Assembly (NCBI GenBank): GCA_003696565.1
Contig: RFHA01000202.1
Coordinates: 1 to 37,774 of the forward strand
DNA from: Chloroflexota bacterium
GTDB lineage: Bacteria > Chloroflexota > Anaerolineae > Aggregatilineales > Phototrophicaceae
Direction of reading: 5' to 3'
Length of the DNA: 37,774 nucleotides
Position numbers and translations under genes: made by a program. Positions 30,251 to 37,610 of this stretch are shown piece after piece; position 1 is the first letter of the stretch, and each line of letters begins with the position of its first letter. A model generated the notes under the pieces. It had not been told where the DNA came from and did not search any database. It saw only the letters and a program-made list of their open reading frames with translations.

Positions 30251-30376
30251 ATGTCTATAGCAAAGATTGCTAGCGATTTGCGCAAAGGAGACTTATGGTA
30301 TTGGATTGATAGAGTAGGGGAGTTTACGGGTAGTCGGCACGGATTTGTCACCCGAACAAAACGTCACTGTGCCTAG
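30251..30376 (+). CDS. Possible 41-residue small protein
   Basis: ATG 30251 opens a 41-codon frame, MSIAKIASDLRKGDLWYWID then RVGEFTGSRHGFVTRTKRHC and A, ending at TAG 30374-30376, ten bases before a terminator-like hairpin. The composition is protein-like, but there is no clear ribosome site. An alternative AAAGGAG (30286-30292) points to a 4-codon ORF instead, which argues for caution. Confidence 0.25.
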   Translation: MSIAKIASDLRKGDLWYWIDRVGEFTGSRHGFVTRTKRHCA

Positions 30377-30385
30377 AATCAGCGA

Positions 30386-30422
30386 AGCTCTCTGTTAAAT
30401 TCAACCAAATCAGAGAGCTTTT
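30386..30422 (+). terminator. Rho-independent terminator-like hairpin
   Basis: A perfect 9-bp stem, AGCTCTCTG (30386-30394) with CAGAGAGCT (30411-30419), and a 16-base AT-rich loop are followed by TTT. The T-run is short. It would end transcription of the excisionase-like gene and any small ORF after it. Confidence 0.6.
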
Positions 30423-30430
30423 ACCAAATC

Positions 30431-30461
30431 ACCGCCGGGGCGGTCTTTGATAAAACCCCGG
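30431..30461. other. Overlapping alternative hairpins in noncoding DNA
   Basis: ACCGC-CGGG-GCGGT (30431-30444) and CCGGGG (30435-30440) with CCCCGG (30456-30461) share bases, so only one can form at a time. They lie in the 30423-30665 stretch, which contains no convincing gene. The arrangement resembles an attenuator or a countertranscript-regulated leader, without proof of transcription. Confidence 0.35.
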
Positions 30462-30591
30462 ACTAAGTTTGCTTTGTCTATAGGATAGCGGATTTAGTTT
30501 CGGTTTGCAAGTTAAAGCCCCTTAAAACGGTGTCTGATCTCGGTAGGAATTTTCCAACATGACGCTGCCCGACGCTCCAATATTTCATTTT

Positions 30592-30649
30592 TGTGATACG
30601 ATAGTCTTCTAGACCATTTGTTCGCTTTAGATGAGTCCGACATATCACA
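30592..30649 (+). promoter_or_regulatory. Long stem-loop immediately before the ribosome site of a 28-codon ORF
   Basis: TGTGATA (30592-30598) and TATCACA (30643-30649) are perfect complements enclosing 44 bases. The right arm ends directly before GTAAGGAGG, so folding could influence access to the ribosome site. It might be a cis-regulatory RNA. No known riboswitch class is recognised. Confidence 0.35.
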
Positions 30650-30665
30650 GTAAGGAGGAAGTGGG

Positions 30666-30752
30666 ATGCAACAAGGCGGTAGTCCAAAGAATGTGGAACC
30701 AAGCCAATCTACGCCATCGCCTAACAAACCAGTCGCAGATCAGCCTGGGTAA
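30666..30752 (+). CDS. Possible 28-residue Pro/Ser/Gln-rich peptide
   Basis: A perfect AAGGAGG (30652-30658) precedes ATG 30666 at good spacing. The peptide is MQQGGSPKNVEPSQSTPSPN then KPVADQPG, ending in TAA at 30750-30752. A 9-bp hairpin follows at 30760-30784. It is polar and unstructured, unlike a random translation of nearby AT-rich DNA. It could be a leader peptide or a small protein. Function is unknown, and the support is the ribosome site plus flanking structures. Confidence 0.42.
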   Translation: MQQGGSPKNVEPSQSTPSPNKPVADQPG

Positions 30753-30759
30753 CCACGAC

Positions 30760-30784
30760 AGAGCAGGGCTGAAACCCCTGTTCT
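30760..30784 (+). terminator. Hairpin after the 28-codon ORF
   Basis: AGAGCAGGG (30760-30768) pairs with CCCTGTTCT (30776-30784) over 9 bp including one G-T pair, with a 7-base loop. No T-run follows, so it may be a pause or attenuator rather than a full terminator. The remaining 30785-30938 shows only AT-rich leader sequence before AAAAGGAG of the next gene. Confidence 0.35.
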
Positions 30785-30938
30785 AATCGCGGTCTCAGTA
30801 TATCACCGTTTGAAAAATTTTTCATCTAGTTGGTTATCTAGGCTACAAATCTATGTGGTTCGCTCCCACTACATTTACCTTTCTATTGTTTAAGAGGCAA
30901 AAACAAGCTTATCTAGCTTATATAAAAGGAGTAATATT

Positions 30939-32324
30939 ATGAAAATCTCACGTGAAGACGCATACGCTTTTAGACGGATATTCTGCAAGATGGATTTGCC
31001 AGAGGAGATACAATTGAGTCCACTCGCACGGGTGTTAATCGACGCACTTGATCCGATGAACAATCCAGATGGTTGGCAAAAACTTTATGACATGGTGATA
31101 AAAAATCAAGCCTTAGTGGAGCAGATTATGATGATTGATCCCAAGGCAGCTCCCCCTCATGAAGAAGACGACCATGACTATGTTGAAGCCTACATTCAGC
31201 AAGTTACAACTCAAGCTAAGGTCGCACCACCCGATACTAGTCGCACAAATGGCAGTACAGACTTGCTCATGAATTTATACAAAGCAAATCAGCAACAAGG
31301 AACACAAGCTGCGTTCGATTTGTTGCAAAAATCACAAGCAAGCAGTACCGTCTGTAAATTTGACACTATTTTACACGAAAAACGGATTAAATACATGGAC
31401 AAAGAAAAAATCATACAAGCTGGAGAAATAACTGCCGTTATCGGGCAGCCGGGTTCAGGTAAAAGCTTCTGGACACTCCGCAAGCTAGCGGATTTAGCTG
31501 ATAACATGCCAGTCCTTTACATCGCTGCTGAAGGCATAAATCCAGAACGTCTATATGCTTTAATGAAATTTCGGGAAACACAAGGTATCCCACATACAAA
31601 AAAATTCAGCGATAACTTCGGTTTTTATAGAAATCCCTTAGACTTGACCAGTGACATTGCCGTTGAGGGGCTATATGAGCAGATCAAAGACTTGAAGCCG
31701 CGTGTCATCGCCATTGATACATTTGCTGCCTGCACCCCTGGCATTGATGAGAACAGCAGCAAGGATATGCAACCTGTCTTGAATCGTATTCGGACAATGC
31801 TGATTGATCGCTTAGGATGCGCTGTGTTGTTAATTCATCACACCACCAAAGACGGCAAATCTTTTAGGGGTAGCAGTGCCTTACGTGGCAATGTTGCAAA
31901 TATGTATTATCTCATTCAGGATGATGACCGGATCATTTTGCGTTCAGATAAACAACGTGATAGTGAACCCTCTCCAGATCGGTACTATCGCCTGGTGAAA
32001 TTTGCAACACGTCTTGATCCAGATACTGATGAACAGCTTTACAGTGCGGTTATGGTTTCAGAAAAAAACGTAGTTGATGATCCTAAGAAACCAAAAATTT
32101 CACGCCATCAGCAGACGATTTTAGAAACACTAGCAGATTTCGAAAATGGATTAACCACACGGTCTTTGCAAGAAGCAACGGATATTTCAAAAGCGACACT
32201 CTGGCGCAATATGCAGCGTCTATCGAGACAAAACCTTATCAAGACAGGTGAAAGAGGGGAACCTGTATTCATTACAGAAGCTGGTCGGGAACTATTAAAA
32301 CAGTTACAGACCGACACAAAATAA
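30939..32324 (+). CDS. RepA-like RecA-fold hexameric helicase with C-terminal winged helix
   Basis: This 461-residue protein has a helical N-terminal region of about 150 residues and then an AAA_25/RepA-type ATPase: Walker A GQPGSGKSFWT (about residues 168-178), AEGINPERLYALMKF, Walker B VIAIDTFAACTPGIDENSSK, and AVLLIHHTTKDGKSFRGSSA followed by LRGN. The HH-T-x-K and R-G-S-S-A-L-R-G signatures are typical of RSF1010 RepA-like helicases and related plasmid/phage proteins. A C-terminal winged helix (ISRHQQTILETLADFENGLT to LIKTGERGEPVFITEAGREL) may bind origin DNA. AAAGGAG precedes the ATG. It forms a replication pair with the primase downstream. Confidence 0.85.
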   Translation: MKISREDAYAFRRIFCKMDLPEEIQLSPLARVLIDALDPMNNPDGWQKLYDMVIKNQALVEQIMMIDPKAAPPHEEDDHDYVEAYIQQVTTQAKVAPPDTSRTNGSTDLLMNLYKANQQQGTQAAFDLLQKSQASSTVCKFDTILHEKRIKYMDKEKIIQAGEITAVIGQPGSGKSFWTLRKLADLADNMPVLYIAAEGINPERLYALMKFRETQGIPHTKKFSDNFGFYRNPLDLTSDIAVEGLYEQIKDLKPRVIAIDTFAACTPGIDENSSKDMQPVLNRIRTMLIDRLGCAVLLIHHTTKDGKSFRGSSALRGNVANMYYLIQDDDRIILRSDKQRDSEPSPDRYYRLVKFATRLDPDTDEQLYSAVMVSEKNVVDDPKKPKISRHQQTILETLADFENGLTTRSLQEATDISKATLWRNMQRLSRQNLIKTGERGEPVFITEAGRELLKQLQTDTK

Positions 32325-32329
32325 TCAAA

Positions 32330-32461
32330 GTTTCATGTGTTTCATTTGGTTTCATTTCCAAAAATGAAACATGTGGAATTGTTCAAGTTTCAAGTTTCAT
32401 GTGTTTCACACACCTTTAGGGTGTGAAACATGAAACAATGAACCGAAACTGATAATGAAAC
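32330..32461. repeat. GTTTCA/TGAAAC repeat array between helicase and primase genes; possible origin or operator
   Basis: Six GTTTCA copies start at 32330, 32339, 32349, 32387, 32394 and 32403, and four TGAAAC copies at 32365, 32424, 32431 and 32456. Most direct copies are 7-10 bases apart. The right part can fold into a long imperfect hairpin: GTTTCATGTGTTTCACACACC against GGTGTGAAACATGAAAC (32394-32436), loop TTTAG. The array fills the gap between the two replication genes, the place expected for an iteron origin or a translational/transcriptional control site. Confidence 0.65.
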
Positions 32462-32474
32462 AATAAGGATATAA

Positions 32475-33500
32475 ATGAAAATGATGATTGATGTTGCACG
32501 TATTAAAGATCGAGTGGACTGCCGGGTTTTAATTGAGCGTGATTTGGGCAGACCAAAGTATCGGAACAGCAAATACAGTATGTACAAGTGCCCGCTCCAT
32601 AATGAAGAAAAGGGTTATTCGTTGGCAGTGTATGAAGATCACTGGTACTGCTTTGGCAAATGTGGTCATGGGGGCGATGCGATTTCATGGTTGCAGGAGT
32701 ATCGTGGACTGTCGTTTCAAGAAGCATGTGAGCGATTGTCAGTAGGGGACTTGCCGCAACTGGATCAGCCACGTCGTTCTTCACAGCCGAAGATACAGGG
32801 TCAACCGGTATCTGAACCTCCAAGCGAGAAATGGCAGCAAGCAGCCCGCGAAGTGGCATATATAGCGATGAACATTCTTTGGGGAAAAGAGGGTAAACGT
32901 GCCTGGGACTATCTGAGGAAACAGCGTGGTCTAAGCGAAGGAACTATCGTTGATGCCGGGCTTGGTTATATCCCGGGTGATTATCGCGAGTGGAAGATTA
33001 TCGAAGGGTTGAAGGTTCCATGTGGTATCACGATTCCGTGGATGACCTATGGTGGCGCGATCTGGGGGATTAAGGTCAGACGAGCAGCCGGGCAGCAGCG
33101 GTATCATCAGGTCGCCGGTGGAAACATCAAAGGTAGTCTCTATATGGGAGATGCAATCAAGCCTGGTTTGCCCATCATGATTACCGAGGGGGAGTTTGAT
33201 GCCTTGATCGCGCAGCAAGCTGGAGAAGGTCGCATTTCAGCTGTCGCTATCGGAAGCGCGGCCAACAAACGCATCAATCCACGCTGGTTCCCTAAATTCA
33301 TGACCGCACCCAGTATCCTGATCCGGATGGATGATGACCAGGCGGGGCAGGGGGCTGCTGAGCAGATCGCGGGATTATCACAGGCATCACAGCTTATTCA
33401 GGTGCCTCAAGGCAAGGATGTGAACGACTTTTATCTGGAAGCAGGGCATCAGGCAGTACGTAGCTGGATCAATGATTTCATCGGAGGTAAAGGTATATGA
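32475..33500 (+). CDS. CHC2 zinc-finger/TOPRIM DNA primase
   Basis: This 341-residue protein has an N-terminal CHC2-type zinc finger (YKCPLHNEEKGYSLAVYEDH, then WYCFGKCGHGGDAISWLQEY), corresponding to C-x2-H ... C-x3-C as in DnaG. A helical linker leads to a DnaG-like core (RGLSEGTIVDAGLGYIPGDY, ITIPWMTYGGAIWGIKVRRA) and a TOPRIM domain (PIMITEGEFDALIAQQAGEG, later IRMDDDQAGQGAAEQI). It lacks the C-terminal helicase-interaction domain of chromosomal DnaG (about 580-600 residues). It would make primers for element replication together with the RepA-like helicase. AAGGAT lies before ATG 32475. Confidence 0.88.
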   Translation: MKMMIDVARIKDRVDCRVLIERDLGRPKYRNSKYSMYKCPLHNEEKGYSLAVYEDHWYCFGKCGHGGDAISWLQEYRGLSFQEACERLSVGDLPQLDQPRRSSQPKIQGQPVSEPPSEKWQQAAREVAYIAMNILWGKEGKRAWDYLRKQRGLSEGTIVDAGLGYIPGDYREWKIIEGLKVPCGITIPWMTYGGAIWGIKVRRAAGQQRYHQVAGGNIKGSLYMGDAIKPGLPIMITEGEFDALIAQQAGEGRISAVAIGSAANKRINPRWFPKFMTAPSILIRMDDDQAGQGAAEQIAGLSQASQLIQVPQGKDVNDFYLEAGHQAVRSWINDFIGGKGI

Positions 33501-33833
33501 TCTGAGTATCACATGGCAATTCTGAACATTATTCATGATTTTGTATTGTTGATTTAGGAAATTGCCGATGTGATCGTGTAATTTTTACTGTCAACAGCAT
33601 CTACTACGCTCAACGATAGTAAAAATACAACTCCACTAAACCGGGGGCTTGTTGCCTTCTAGCAGGTTATAAGATGATCTTATGCAGAACTATTTAACCG
33701 TATGTAATAGTTAAATAATATTACAGTTTTTAAACAAATTACTATTTACTATTTACGTCTATAATAATTCTTGTCTAAAATTATATTTTTATTTGATATT
33801 AAATGTAACGCAGAATCTTCCAGGAGGATTACT
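33501..33833. other. AT-rich intergenic region with palindromes
   Basis: No gene is visible. Structures are TTTTTACT (33582-33589) with AGTAAAAA (33618-33625), a possible end-of-operon stem for the primase; a perfect 15-base palindrome ATAAGATGATCTTAT (33669-33683); and AACTATT (33688-33694) with AATAGTT (33706-33712). A short ACTATTTAC direct repeat follows near 33750. The palindromes are plausible operator sites for the surface-protein gene that begins at 33834. Confidence 0.4.
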
Positions 33834-34093
33834 ATGGGGCGTTTGTCAGCAATACTATTGATTGTTTTTGCGCTTGTGGCCTTTATTACCCCTTTCACTC
33901 ACCAGTGACACACGCCCAGACAACATCAGGTGGGTGTGGTGTTTCGCATTACAACATCAGTGATCCTCTGAATTATGTCTATCTTGGCAACATCTATGAA
34001 TCAACCTGCCCCCATGTCTGCCCGCCAGAGCAACCGGATCTTGCGGCTGGTCATCTGGATGGGGATATCAATTCACCGGTTGTGCAATACTGA
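33834..34093 (+). pseudogene. 5' part of the interrupted Ig-like surface protein gene (signal peptide and first domain)
   Basis: ATG 33834, behind AGGAGG, encodes a classical signal peptide, MGRLSAILLIVFALVAFITP, but this frame meets TGA at 33906. One added base, for example in the CCCC run 33889-33892, joins it to the frame that reads SPVTHAQTTSGG, with a good signal-peptidase site after T-H-A. That frame continues as CGVSHYNISDPLNYVYLGNI to TGA 34091-34093, then runs on in the same frame into the 926-codon ORF (34109 minus 33905 is divisible by 3). The gene therefore carries one frameshift and one in-frame UGA before its main body. Real decay or sequence error is possible. Confidence 0.68.
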
Positions 34094-34108
34094 TGCTCTG
34101 GTTCGCCA

Positions 34109-36889
34109 TTGCCGCCGGATAAACCCGCCATCAATGCTGGACAGGTCTGTTTGGTGGGTGATTCACGTACCGTGACCATTGTGCCACAAGGCGGAACAAC
34201 ACATGAGATCGAGATCAACCCCGGTGGTGTGGTAAACATTGGTGGTAGTACGAGCTACACCTTCACTGGTCTGATGAACGGGGTGAACTACACCTTCCGC
34301 GCACAATCAAGCGATGCTTATGGCAGCAGCGGCTGGACGAACTGGACACCTGCTGTGCGTCATGATACAGCAGCTCCTACCACAAGTATCGATATGGTTG
34401 GTATCAGTGGTGCAAATGGCTGGTATACCAGCGATGTGAGTGTGGCACTCATTTCAACTGACAGTGGGTGTCTTGGTGTATCTCAGACGGATTATTCACT
34501 TAACGGCAGTAACCATTTATATAGTGCACCATTCAGTGTGAATACCGAGGGCATAAATAATTTAGCTGTAAGCGCGACGGATGGCTATCATGTTGAGCCT
34601 GCTCAGAACCGTATTATTCAGATCGACAAATCGCCCCCCACACTGAGCCTGTCGCCGGATCGGTCACCGGATGCACCAACTGGCTGGTGGACTGCGCCAG
34701 TGAGCGTGACAGTCAACGCAGCAGATGCCATCAGCGGGGTGGATCAGGTCGATTACGCACTCAATGGTGGCGGATGGATCACCTATGCCGCACCCATCAC
34801 CATCGGTGTGGATGGTGTGTATGATGTGGATGCTCAGGTCGTTGATGTGGCAGGTCTAACGGTATTTGATGGCGTAGTGATCCGCCTGGATGCGACACCG
34901 CCTACCCTCAGCCTGAGCACGGATCGTCCGGTGGATGTCTCCAGCGGATGGTGGACGGCACCGGTGACGGTGACGATTAACGCGGCGGATGCCACCAGCG
35001 GGCTGGATGGCACGGTCTACAGCGTGGATGGCGGCGCGACCTGGCAGCCTTACACTGCCCCCTTTACCCTGAGTGTGGATGGCTTGCACACCGTTGATGT
35101 GGTGAGCCGCGATCAGGCAGGCAACATCAACTCCCAGAGCGCGACGATTGGCATTGATCAGACCCCGCCCCAGATGCAACTGGCGATCAGCGCGGTGCAG
35201 GGCGAAAACGGTTGGCTGGTGAGTCAGCCGGTTGTCAGTCTGCTGAATACCGACTCCACCAGCGGGATAAGCGAGATGGTGCTGGTAATTGATGGGGTTG
35301 AGCAGCCGTACACCGCACCGGTGACAATCACCACAGAAGGCGAGCACACGGTCAGCTTCAGGGTAATGGATGGCGCGAATAACGTGCAGACTGGTGATCC
35401 GGTCACAATCTATGTCGATCATCTGCAGCCGTTTGGCGAGCTTCAGATTGATGGTGAAACAGGCAGCGGGAACTGGTATCGCACGCCACCCATCCTGCGG
35501 ATAAGCCGCACGGACAGCATGAGCGGGGTTGCAGGCAGCACCCTGTGGATTAATGGCAGTGAGAGTGCTTACGGCAGCGCATTCCAGATCAACGCCGAAG
35601 GCTGGCACACGATTGTCTACAGCACCCGTGACTTTGCTGGGAACAGCACCGCCTCGCAGACGGTGGAACTGGGTGTGGATCGTACTGCGCCGATCATCCA
35701 GGATGTGGAGGTGACCTGTGGTGGCAGCATCCAGGCTCAGATCAGTGACAGTCTGTCTGGTGTGATGCGAGTTGAATTAAGTGTAGATGGTACAGTGACC
35801 GCTTCTGATGTCTATTCAGGTCGGACGGATACCTTCAGCGTGAGCTATCCAATTGATGGCATTGAAATTCGCTTGGTGGTGGTGGATGCTGCTGGGAATG
35901 AGGCGCGTATCACCCGTGACTGCACAACTGGTGCGGCAATTGTGCCAGCAGATTCGCCGGATGAAAGTGGCACACCGCCGATCAGTGGTGGCGAGCCACC
36001 CATCTTCTGGGTGGATGAAACGCCGGAAACGCTGCTCCCAGCAGTAACCCCGCTGCCGAATCAGACGGTGATTGTTCCGCCCGGTGTCGAACTATGGGCG
36101 GATAACCAACCACAGGTTAATCCAGTAGTGCTGACCCCGCCAGTATTGGGTGAAGTTCGTCTAGGGGTAGAGCTATGGGAAGATCAACCCGTCGTCATAC
36201 CGGGTATCTCACGATTACCTGTTCAATCACAGGATAATGCTCCGCGCGTGATGCGGTCACCTGTGATTTGGGAAGATGCGGCTATCACCCCCTTACCCCG
36301 TTCTATTGACGTTCGTGCCGTTGAGAAAAGTGCCCCTCCTGTCGGTACGGATGCTCTGCCGGGTGCATTAGCGGCACTCGGTGCACTGGCGACGGTGGCA
36401 GCGGGTGTGGTGACAACAACAGCATCTGCCCGTCAGCGGCAGGCGGAACAGGCAAGTCAGCGGGCCACAGCGGAAGCGGCTTTGGCGCAACAGGTGGCGG
36501 ATCAGGCACAGCGGGATGACGCGAAGCAGGCGGAGAACGCTTCACTGCGAGAGGCGGCGGAGACCATCGCCTATGTCGATGCAGCGATCTCGGATCGTAA
36601 GCAGATGTATTACGATCTGGTGTCGGGCTATGCGGATCGTGTGCGGCTGTGGGAAGAGGCACAAGCTCGGTTAGTAGCTGAATCGATGATGGTATCTGAA
36701 GGTTTGATGCTTTCTGCTGGTAGCACAATTGAAGATTTACCGCAGGAATGGCAGGATTTATTCTGGGAGTTGGGCAATATGCATTATGAGCGAGCTGATC
36801 AGTATCGCACAGAGGTTGCCTATGTTGATGAAAATGGTCAACAATGGGCGTTCCAGAAGCAGGAACGGGACAACCTAGGATACTATTAG
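34109..36889 (+). CDS. Giant cell-surface protein with Ig-like repeats, transmembrane helix and cytoplasmic coiled coil (main body)
   Basis: The 926-codon body has an FN3-like start (YTFTGLMNGVNYTFRAQSSD), then about six OmpL47/Ig-like repeats of 75-85 residues. These share T/S-P-P-T-L-S-L-S, G-W-W-T-A-P-V, S-G-x-x-x-x-x-Y-x-x-x-G and Y-x-A-P-x-x-x-x-x-x-G patterns. Repeats 2 and 3 (34630-35130) are very alike. A Pro-rich spacer (about 640-740) precedes one membrane helix (ALPGALAALGALATVAAGVV) and a basic, Ala/Gln-rich coiled coil (RQRQAEQASQRATAEAALAQ). It is thus a type I membrane protein with a large ectodomain. ATG 34109 is only the first start after the TGA. No ribosome site is present, so expression from here alone is unlikely. 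TAG 36887-36889 interrupts the frame. Confidence 0.75.
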   Translation: MPPDKPAINAGQVCLVGDSRTVTIVPQGGTTHEIEINPGGVVNIGGSTSYTFTGLMNGVNYTFRAQSSDAYGSSGWTNWTPAVRHDTAAPTTSIDMVGISGANGWYTSDVSVALISTDSGCLGVSQTDYSLNGSNHLYSAPFSVNTEGINNLAVSATDGYHVEPAQNRIIQIDKSPPTLSLSPDRSPDAPTGWWTAPVSVTVNAADAISGVDQVDYALNGGGWITYAAPITIGVDGVYDVDAQVVDVAGLTVFDGVVIRLDATPPTLSLSTDRPVDVSSGWWTAPVTVTINAADATSGLDGTVYSVDGGATWQPYTAPFTLSVDGLHTVDVVSRDQAGNINSQSATIGIDQTPPQMQLAISAVQGENGWLVSQPVVSLLNTDSTSGISEMVLVIDGVEQPYTAPVTITTEGEHTVSFRVMDGANNVQTGDPVTIYVDHLQPFGELQIDGETGSGNWYRTPPILRISRTDSMSGVAGSTLWINGSESAYGSAFQINAEGWHTIVYSTRDFAGNSTASQTVELGVDRTAPIIQDVEVTCGGSIQAQISDSLSGVMRVELSVDGTVTASDVYSGRTDTFSVSYPIDGIEIRLVVVDAAGNEARITRDCTTGAAIVPADSPDESGTPPISGGEPPIFWVDETPETLLPAVTPLPNQTVIVPPGVELWADNQPQVNPVVLTPPVLGEVRLGVELWEDQPVVIPGISRLPVQSQDNAPRVMRSPVIWEDAAITPLPRSIDVRAVEKSAPPVGTDALPGALAALGALATVAAGVVTTTASARQRQAEQASQRATAEAALAQQVADQAQRDDAKQAENASLREAAETIAYVDAAISDRKQMYYDLVSGYADRVRLWEEAQARLVAESMMVSEGLMLSAGSTIEDLPQEWQDLFWELGNMHYERADQYRTEVAYVDENGQQWAFQKQERDNLGYY

Positions 36890-37474
36890 TATCTTATTCG
36901 ACAGTCAGTAGCAGTTGGTGATCTTCAAAAGACCCAGGAACTGCTCCAAACTGCTGGACAATACATTAATCGTACTTTGACTGATTGCGTTGATCGTGAG
37001 CTAGCTGCTGTCAAGAATAGTGTTGTATCAGATGTTCAGTCGCTTCAGATCGCGCCATTCTTGCCTGGACAAACACTCTATGATGTTACCCAATCTGGGT
37101 TGAGCCTTTCTGATTCTCGCTTTTCAACACGGCGAGATGAATTGACCGATGAAATGGAGGATCGTGGTAAACCACAGCTTTTCACTTATATTGATGCTCA
37201 GACTGCAAACTATCGGGTAAATGCTGTCACAGATATACTGCGTTACCATGATCAGATCATTGCTAATCAGACACCGAAAAATGATATTCTTCAGTCTCTT
37301 AGCAAACCAGCACCGTTCGCTCAACAGGTTAGTGCTCCAGATACACAAGGTACGCTGATAGAATTACTTCAGATGGCAGAAGGTGAGAGTGAAACGGCTC
37401 GTTTAGCACAGCTTGAAATTCTCAACACGCTGGGTGTAATGTCCAGCCCCAAATTTATGTACCAGTGGGAGTGA
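36890..37474 (+). pseudogene. 3' continuation of the surface protein gene beyond an in-frame TAG
   Basis: Directly after TAG 36887-36889 the same frame continues for 194 codons: YLIRQSVAVGDLQKTQELLQ, TAGQYINRTLTDCVDREL and on to VMSSPKFMYQWE, ending in TGA 37472-37474. The first 29 codons have no start codon, which rules out an ordinary independent gene beginning at 36977. CAG to TAG would restore a continuous helical cytoplasmic domain. Base composition becomes more AT-rich here than in the Ig-like repeats, so the tail may have a different history. Whether the cell reads through the stop is unknown. Confidence 0.65.
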
Positions 37475-37478
37475 GAAT

Positions 37479-37610
37479 TTGTTGCTGATGATGTTGCTGT
37501 ATTTTTTACTGGCTTTGGGAGTTAGTGAGGGCACTAACATCGTGCCGCTAGAGATGAAGCATTATCTCAGATATTACTTAAAGTCTTTGCCTCAAAAATT
37601 AGTGGTGTAG
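37479..37610 (+). CDS. Possible 43-residue small membrane protein
   Basis: A TTG at 37479, seven bases after GGGAG, opens MLLMMLLYFLLALGVSEGTN then IVPLEMKHYLRYYLKSLPQK and LVV, ending TAG 37608-37610. It has one membrane helix and a basic tail. A competing reading is that the previous frame continues: after TGA 37472 it gives EFVADDVAVFFTGFGS, then TAG, TGA and TAA, then HRAARDEALSQILLKVFASK, with further TAGs at about 37653 and 37710. I cannot decide between a small gene and a decayed tail. The rest of the window to 37774 holds nothing else I can support. Confidence 0.25.
   Translation: MLLMMLLYFLLALGVSEGTNIVPLEMKHYLRYYLKSLPQKLVV

Noticed and set aside
30466-30727. Minus-strand ORFs of 71-74 codons in the structured noncoding region
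   Set aside because: Compositions rich in Cys, Arg, His and Ser, no ribosome sites, and overlap with each other in two frames. The plus-strand 28-codon ORF with a strong ribosome site is better supported.
34856-35608. 250-codon minus-strand ORF opposite the Ig-like repeats
   Set aside because: It is a shadow of the repetitive, GC-rich surface-protein gene. Its His/Arg/Ala-rich sequence shows the repeat periodicity of the opposite strand and no domain.
34091-37474. Genetic-code reassignment of UGA/UAG in this organism or element
   Set aside because: TAA, TAG and TGA all end clearly intact genes in this window in tight ATGA-type overlaps, so the standard code must apply. Disruptions are also accompanied by frameshifts.
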